Below are positions 15,459-18,731 of a stretch of DNA of 18,731 nucleotides, piece by piece. The DNA comes from Bordetella parapertussis (GTDB lineage Bacteria > Pseudomonadota > Gammaproteobacteria > Burkholderiales > Burkholderiaceae_B). The stretch is taken from contig CAMCYB010000035.1 in NCBI GenBank assembly GCA_945883615.1, positions 1 through 18,731 of the forward strand, written 5' to 3'. The notes under the pieces are model-generated. The model saw only the letters and a program-made list of their open reading frames with translations. It searched no databases and was not told where the DNA came from. Position numbers and translations under genes: made by a program. Position 1 is the stretch's first letter. The number at the start of each line of letters is the position of its first letter.

Positions 15459-16871
15459 ATGGAATTAACTTCTATTCTCGTCTCGCTAGGTCTACTGATG
15501 TTCTTGGTCTATCGCGGCATGAGCGTATTGATATTGGCGCCGACCATGGCACTGCTTGCCGTTTTACTGAGCGGTAATTTTGCAGATCTGTTACCTATCT
15601 ACACGCAAGTTTTTATGAAGGCGATGGGTGGGTATCTCATTCAATACTTTCCGCTTTTTTTATTAGGGTCTATTTTCGGTAAGCTCATGGAATCATCTGG
15701 TTATGCGCTTGCTATTGCAAATGGCATCACAGAAAAGCTCGGCTCAGCGCGTGGTTTATTGGCTGTTGTGTTGGCTTGCGCTATTTTGACCTATGGTGGT
15801 GTTTCACTGTTTGTGGTCGCCTTTATGATGTTCCCCATCGGAAAATCTTTATTTGAACGGGCGCAGATTTCCATCAACTTACTACCCGGTGCAATTGCAT
15901 TGGGTGCGTTTACGTTTACGATGACCGCACTGCCCGGCACCCCTTCCGTTCAGAACTCAATTCCCAGCCCTTTTTTTGGAACCGATTCTTTTGCAGCGCC
16001 GGGTCTAGGCCTCATTGCGAGCTGCATGATGTTAGGCTTAGGCATCTTATGGCTTAACCGTCAACGTCGCTTACTCAGCGTGACAGACTCAAGCCCAGCA
16101 AATCAAAATCTTTTAAATACCCAAGCAGCGAAACATTCTGACGACATCTCAAAACCCACCATTTCATTTGGTGTGGCTGTGTTTCCAATTGTGCTGATGG
16201 GGCTCACTAACTTAATGATGGCGAAATGGTGGCTTTTAGAATGGCAGCCCGATTTTCTTAAATCAAATGAATTTGGCATGACCTCTCTTTCCTCCGTAAC
16301 CGGCATCTGGGCCATCATCATTGCCCTCTCGGTGGGCATTCTTTTTCTCTATGGCGTGCAAGTGATAAAAATGCGGCAATTTAAAAAAGCCAATGAGGCC
16401 GTGAACCATGGCTCTGTCGGTGCAATGCTACCCATACTCAATACGGCATCTGAAGTCGGTTATGGCTCTGTCATTGCCAGCTTAACGGGGTTTTTAATTA
16501 TTCGAGAATTTGTTTTAAGCATTGCACCAGGCAACCCACTGATTAGTGAAGCGGTTGCAGTCAATGTGCTGGCTGGCATTACCGGATCGGCTTCTGGCGG
16601 TATGTCGATTGCCTTACAAACACTCGGTGCTGATTATCTGGCTAAAGCAGTGGCTCTAGGCATTAGCCCAGAACTTTTACATCGCATTGCCGTGATGGCG
16701 TCTGGCTGTATGGACACACTGCCACACAATGGCGCGGTCATTACCTTGCTTGGCATTTGCAATCTCACCCACCGCGAGGCTTATCGTTACATTGCAGTGG
16801 TAACGATCGTCTTTCCACTTATTACGTTAGCTTTTATTATTTTATTAGCCTCAGTGTTTGGTAGTTTTTAG
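15459..16871 (+). CDS. GntP family permease
   Basis: A 470-residue inner-membrane protein with about twelve helices. Family features are the N-terminal pattern VYRGMSVLILAPTMALLAVLL, the central TALPGTPSVQN motif (about 157-167), and the C-terminal ITGSASGGMSIAL and GCMDTLPHNGAV blocks. GntP-type carriers import gluconate and related organic acids with protons. The spread of substrates in this family is wide, so the substrate here is not assigned. The gene diverges from the sulfatase maturase, and the orphan signal-peptide ORF lies upstream. No strong terminator was found after its stop. An import role for a product of sulfatase action is conceivable but unsupported beyond proximity. Confidence 0.9.
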   Translation: MELTSILVSLGLLMFLVYRGMSVLILAPTMALLAVLLSGNFADLLPIYTQVFMKAMGGYLIQYFPLFLLGSIFGKLMESSGYALAIANGITEKLGSARGLLAVVLACAILTYGGVSLFVVAFMMFPIGKSLFERAQISINLLPGAIALGAFTFTMTALPGTPSVQNSIPSPFFGTDSFAAPGLGLIASCMMLGLGILWLNRQRRLLSVTDSSPANQNLLNTQAAKHSDDISKPTISFGVAVFPIVLMGLTNLMMAKWWLLEWQPDFLKSNEFGMTSLSSVTGIWAIIIALSVGILFLYGVQVIKMRQFKKANEAVNHGSVGAMLPILNTASEVGYGSVIASLTGFLIIREFVLSIAPGNPLISEAVAVNVLAGITGSASGGMSIALQTLGADYLAKAVALGISPELLHRIAVMASGCMDTLPHNGAVITLLGICNLTHREAYRYIAVVTIVFPLITLAFIILLASVFGSF

Positions 16872-17156
16872 GGCGCCAGGAATTAATAGTAAGTGTCACC
16901 GTTCAGTTAACAGCCAAAATTAAACTATGTTTTTAAAGCCATATCATGTTTATGCACATAGAGCGATAAAGTCAAACGCGTTGGGTCGTTCGGTTTATAT
17001 GACTTTCCGCAGCCCAGCTGACCATAAAAAACCACTGGTTGACTATCGGTTGCTACGGCGGCTAGAGATATAAAAGCCTGGTTGATAATAATAACTTGAT
17101 TTTTTGCATTTTTAATTCATAATAAAAATATATTAATTTGTTTTAGGTTGAATAAC
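16872..17156. other. Intergenic region between GntP permease and RloA-like ATPase
   Basis: The 285 bp hold no clear gene. A 48-codon ORF (16927-17073, ATG to TAA, basic product) can be read but has no good ribosome site and resembles no family I know. A short palindrome AACCACTGGTT lies near 17030-17040. From about 17090 the sequence becomes A/T-rich and is a likely promoter region for the ATPase gene, although no precise -35/-10 pair stands out. Confidence 0.5.
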
Positions 17157-18425
17157 ATGCTTATTGAGTTCCGCGTGAAAAACTTCCGTAGCCTGCGCGA
17201 CGAGCAGGTACTTAGTCTCGTGGCATCCAAAGACAAAACCTTGCTCGATACCAACACACAAGCGACTGGCATAAGTGCCGCCCCCACCCTGTTGCGCAGT
17301 GCAGTGGTCTATGGAGCAAACGCGAGTGGCAAATCCAATCTCATCAAGGCACTGCAATATATGCGCGGCGTAGTGACTGAGTCGGCTAGGGTTATACAGC
17401 CTGGTCAAACTTTTGCAGTGCAGCCATTTCGACTAGATGCTGGTTCAGTCAACCAACCCAGCGAATTCGAGGTCACGTTTCTGCTTGATGGCGTTCGCTA
17501 CCAGTATGGCTTTGCCATGACTGCACAACGTATCGTCAGTGAGCACTTATTGGTTTACAAGGCCTTCAAGCCCCAGCGTTGGTTCACGCGCCGCTTTGAC
17601 GCCGACACTGACAAAGATGTCTACGAATTCGGTCCCAGTCTAAAAGGCCCAAAAAACCTGTGGGAAGGTGCCACCCGCCCTAATGCACTGTTCCTATCAA
17701 TGGCTGTTCAACTGAATAGCGAAGCTTTACGACCACTGTTCGACTGGTTTTTGAGTCAGATGGTCATCTTCAATGAGCAAACCCAACTGAGTCCGCAAAT
17801 ATCGATCCAGATGCTCAAACAAGCTGACTGCCGCAAAAAAATCTGCCATTTTCTCGCCGCCGCCGACATCAGCATCACTGACATCGATGTGGAAACCCGC
17901 AAAGTACCTGGGCAAGCTGTTCACTTTGACTTGGTTGCCGGCAAAACTGAAGTGCGATCGGAGGAAATAGAAGAGCACAAGGTGCGTTTCCATCATGTCA
18001 CCGAAAAAGGGCGTGCCATTTTCGATTTGACGGATGAGTCTAACGGCACCCGCAATCTACTATTTCTTGCAGGGCCAGTGCTAGATATCCTCCGCAAAGG
18101 GCTGACGTTAGTGATTGATGAACTCGACACCAGTTTGCATACTTTGCTGGTACGCGAACTGGTACGACTGTTCCATTGCCCCGACATCAACACCGGCGGT
18201 GCGCAATTAATTTTTACGACTCACGACACGTCGCTGCTAGATGCACCAGATCTGTTCAGACGTGATCAAGTGTGGTTCGTTGAAAAAGACCTAGATCAAA
18301 CCTCAACATTGGTCAGTTTGTCTGAATTCAGCCCTCGCAAAAATGAGGCGCTTGAGCGCGGTTACCTGATGGGACGATACGGCGGCGTGCCGTTCATCGA
18401 CAAAACACTTGGGTTACAGCACTGA
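17157..18425 (+). CDS. RloA-like AAA/ABC-type ATPase
   Basis: A 422-residue SMC/OLD-like ATPase from the ATG at 17157; an in-frame TTG at 17148 is a weaker start. The protein opens MLIEFRVKNFRSLRDEQVL, the usual beginning of this family. Walker A is GANASGKS (53-60), the signature-like segment is DESNGTRNLL, Walker B is LTLVIDE (316-322) followed by a D-loop LDTSLH, and the switch His is in TTHDTSLLD. The C-terminal GYLMGRYGGVPFI matches RloA-type proteins. RloA is normally followed by RloB, and such pairs are suspected phage-defence or restriction-linked modules. Here only a 23-residue ORF and an IS start follow, so the partner is missing from the window. Signs of an intact ATPase are complete. 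Confidence 0.85.
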   Translation: MLIEFRVKNFRSLRDEQVLSLVASKDKTLLDTNTQATGISAAPTLLRSAVVYGANASGKSNLIKALQYMRGVVTESARVIQPGQTFAVQPFRLDAGSVNQPSEFEVTFLLDGVRYQYGFAMTAQRIVSEHLLVYKAFKPQRWFTRRFDADTDKDVYEFGPSLKGPKNLWEGATRPNALFLSMAVQLNSEALRPLFDWFLSQMVIFNEQTQLSPQISIQMLKQADCRKKICHFLAAADISITDIDVETRKVPGQAVHFDLVAGKTEVRSEEIEEHKVRFHHVTEKGRAIFDLTDESNGTRNLLFLAGPVLDILRKGLTLVIDELDTSLHTLLVRELVRLFHCPDINTGGAQLIFTTHDTSLLDAPDLFRRDQVWFVEKDLDQTSTLVSLSEFSPRKNEALERGYLMGRYGGVPFIDKTLGLQH

Positions 18426-18497
18426 ATGCGCAGGGTGCCCAGTGGTGTAGGGTTTTCGCTCATGGGAAAGCTTAGGTATTCGGTGACGGTGAAGTGA
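18426..18497 (+). CDS. 23-residue ORF directly after the ATPase gene (possible partner remnant)
   Basis: An ATG at 18426 immediately follows the ATPase TGA and opens a basic 23-residue ORF (beginning MRRVPSGVGF) that stops at 18495-18497. Its position is where a coupled RloB gene would start, so it may be a truncated remnant. The peptide is too short to match any family, and it may be chance. Confidence 0.2.
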   Translation: MRRVPSGVGFSLMGKLRYSVTVK

Positions 18498-18573
18498 ACG
18501 AGAACGAGAACGGACACTCACACCGTAAGCGTCTAGGGAACACATATTGTCCCTGAGCGGTTTTTAAGTGAAC

Positions 18574-18731
18574 TGAATCGCCCCGGGTTTTGAGGAGGCA
18601 TTATTTTCTGAGAGAATATTGTCATGAAAAAATCAAATACCTTTTCCCCCGAAGTCCGTGAGCGTGCTGTGCGAATGGTGCAAGAACATCGGGACGAATA
18701 CCCATCGCTTTGGGCAACCTGCGACTCAATA
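18574..18731 (+). mobile_element. Left end of an IS3-family insertion sequence (partial)
   Basis: TGAATCGCCCCGGGTTTTG at 18574 starts with the TG expected of IS3-family ends and resembles terminal inverted repeats I recall from that family. The transposase OrfA begins 50 bp further in, a normal distance. The right end, second ORF and target duplication lie outside the window, so the exact boundary is inferred. Confidence 0.6.
18624..18731 (+). CDS. IS3-family transposase OrfA, N-terminal part
   Basis: The first 36 codons are present and run off the window in frame. The product opens [20 protein letters not shown] and continues [16 protein letters not shown], the typical N-terminus of the IS3-family OrfA helix-turn-helix protein, which recognises the element's ends. 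A GAGAG stretch upstream can serve as ribosome site. OrfB (DDE catalytic domain, usually made by frameshift) would lie downstream. There is no sign of disruption in the visible part. Confidence 0.85.
   Translation, partial: MKKSNTFSPEVRERAVRMVQEHRDEYPSLWATCDSI

Noticed and set aside
18520..18565. Terminator-like hairpin (AGGGA...TCCCT) after the ATPase gene
   Set aside because: The stem needs a bulge and the T run is several bases away from it, so it is not convincing as a terminator.

Overview
The window looks like a piece of chromosome from a Gram-negative proteobacterium, probably a beta- or gammaproteobacterium of moderate GC. The basis is an O-antigen-ligase-type membrane protein, a YecA/UPF0149 family protein, a periplasmic-type sulfatase with a signal peptide, a TMEM175-type channel and an IS3-family transposase start. 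The genus cannot be fixed from sequence alone.

Layout. (1) 1-1118: a possible gene end at the left edge, then a DMT/EamA exporter on the + strand. (2) 1243-6654, all on the - strand: BatA-like VWA protein, TMEM175-like channel, MATE exporter, 2OG-Fe(II) oxygenase and O-antigen-ligase-like protein, in transcription order. (3) 6716-10668, + strand: membrane-anchored trypsin-like protease, MoxR AAA+ ATPase, DUF58 protein and a second BatA-like VWA protein, tightly packed or overlapping. Together with the divergent VWA gene this is a MoxR/VWA envelope module. (4) 10788-11363: a UPF0149 protein, followed by an 18-unit heptanucleotide tandem array (11451-11576) just upstream of the next gene. (5) 11640-15230: a Ser-type arylsulfatase, a strong terminator, an internally deleted HAD phosphatase pseudogene, and a convergent radical-SAM anaerobic sulfatase maturase (anSME). 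The sulfatase carries Ser where many relatives carry Cys, which fits the maturase next door. (6) 15323-16871: an orphan signal-peptide micro-ORF and a GntP-family permease. (7) 17157-18731: a RloA-like SMC/ABC-type ATPase whose usual RloB partner is not visible. 148 bp further on an IS3-family element begins and runs off the window.

Working together: the sulfatase and anSME form an enzyme/activator pair, and the GntP permease may import an organic acid, possibly one released nearby (inference). The MoxR-DUF58-VWA genes with the protease probably form one complex at the inner membrane. The 3' end looks like a small accessory or defence region disrupted or flanked by an IS.

The least ordinary signals are the phase-perfect 7-bp array in front of the sulfatase, the deletion-scarred HAD gene, the orphan signal peptide, the 38-bp imperfect repeat running off the 3' end of the O-antigen ligase gene, and the partnerless RloA-like ATPase beside an IS.
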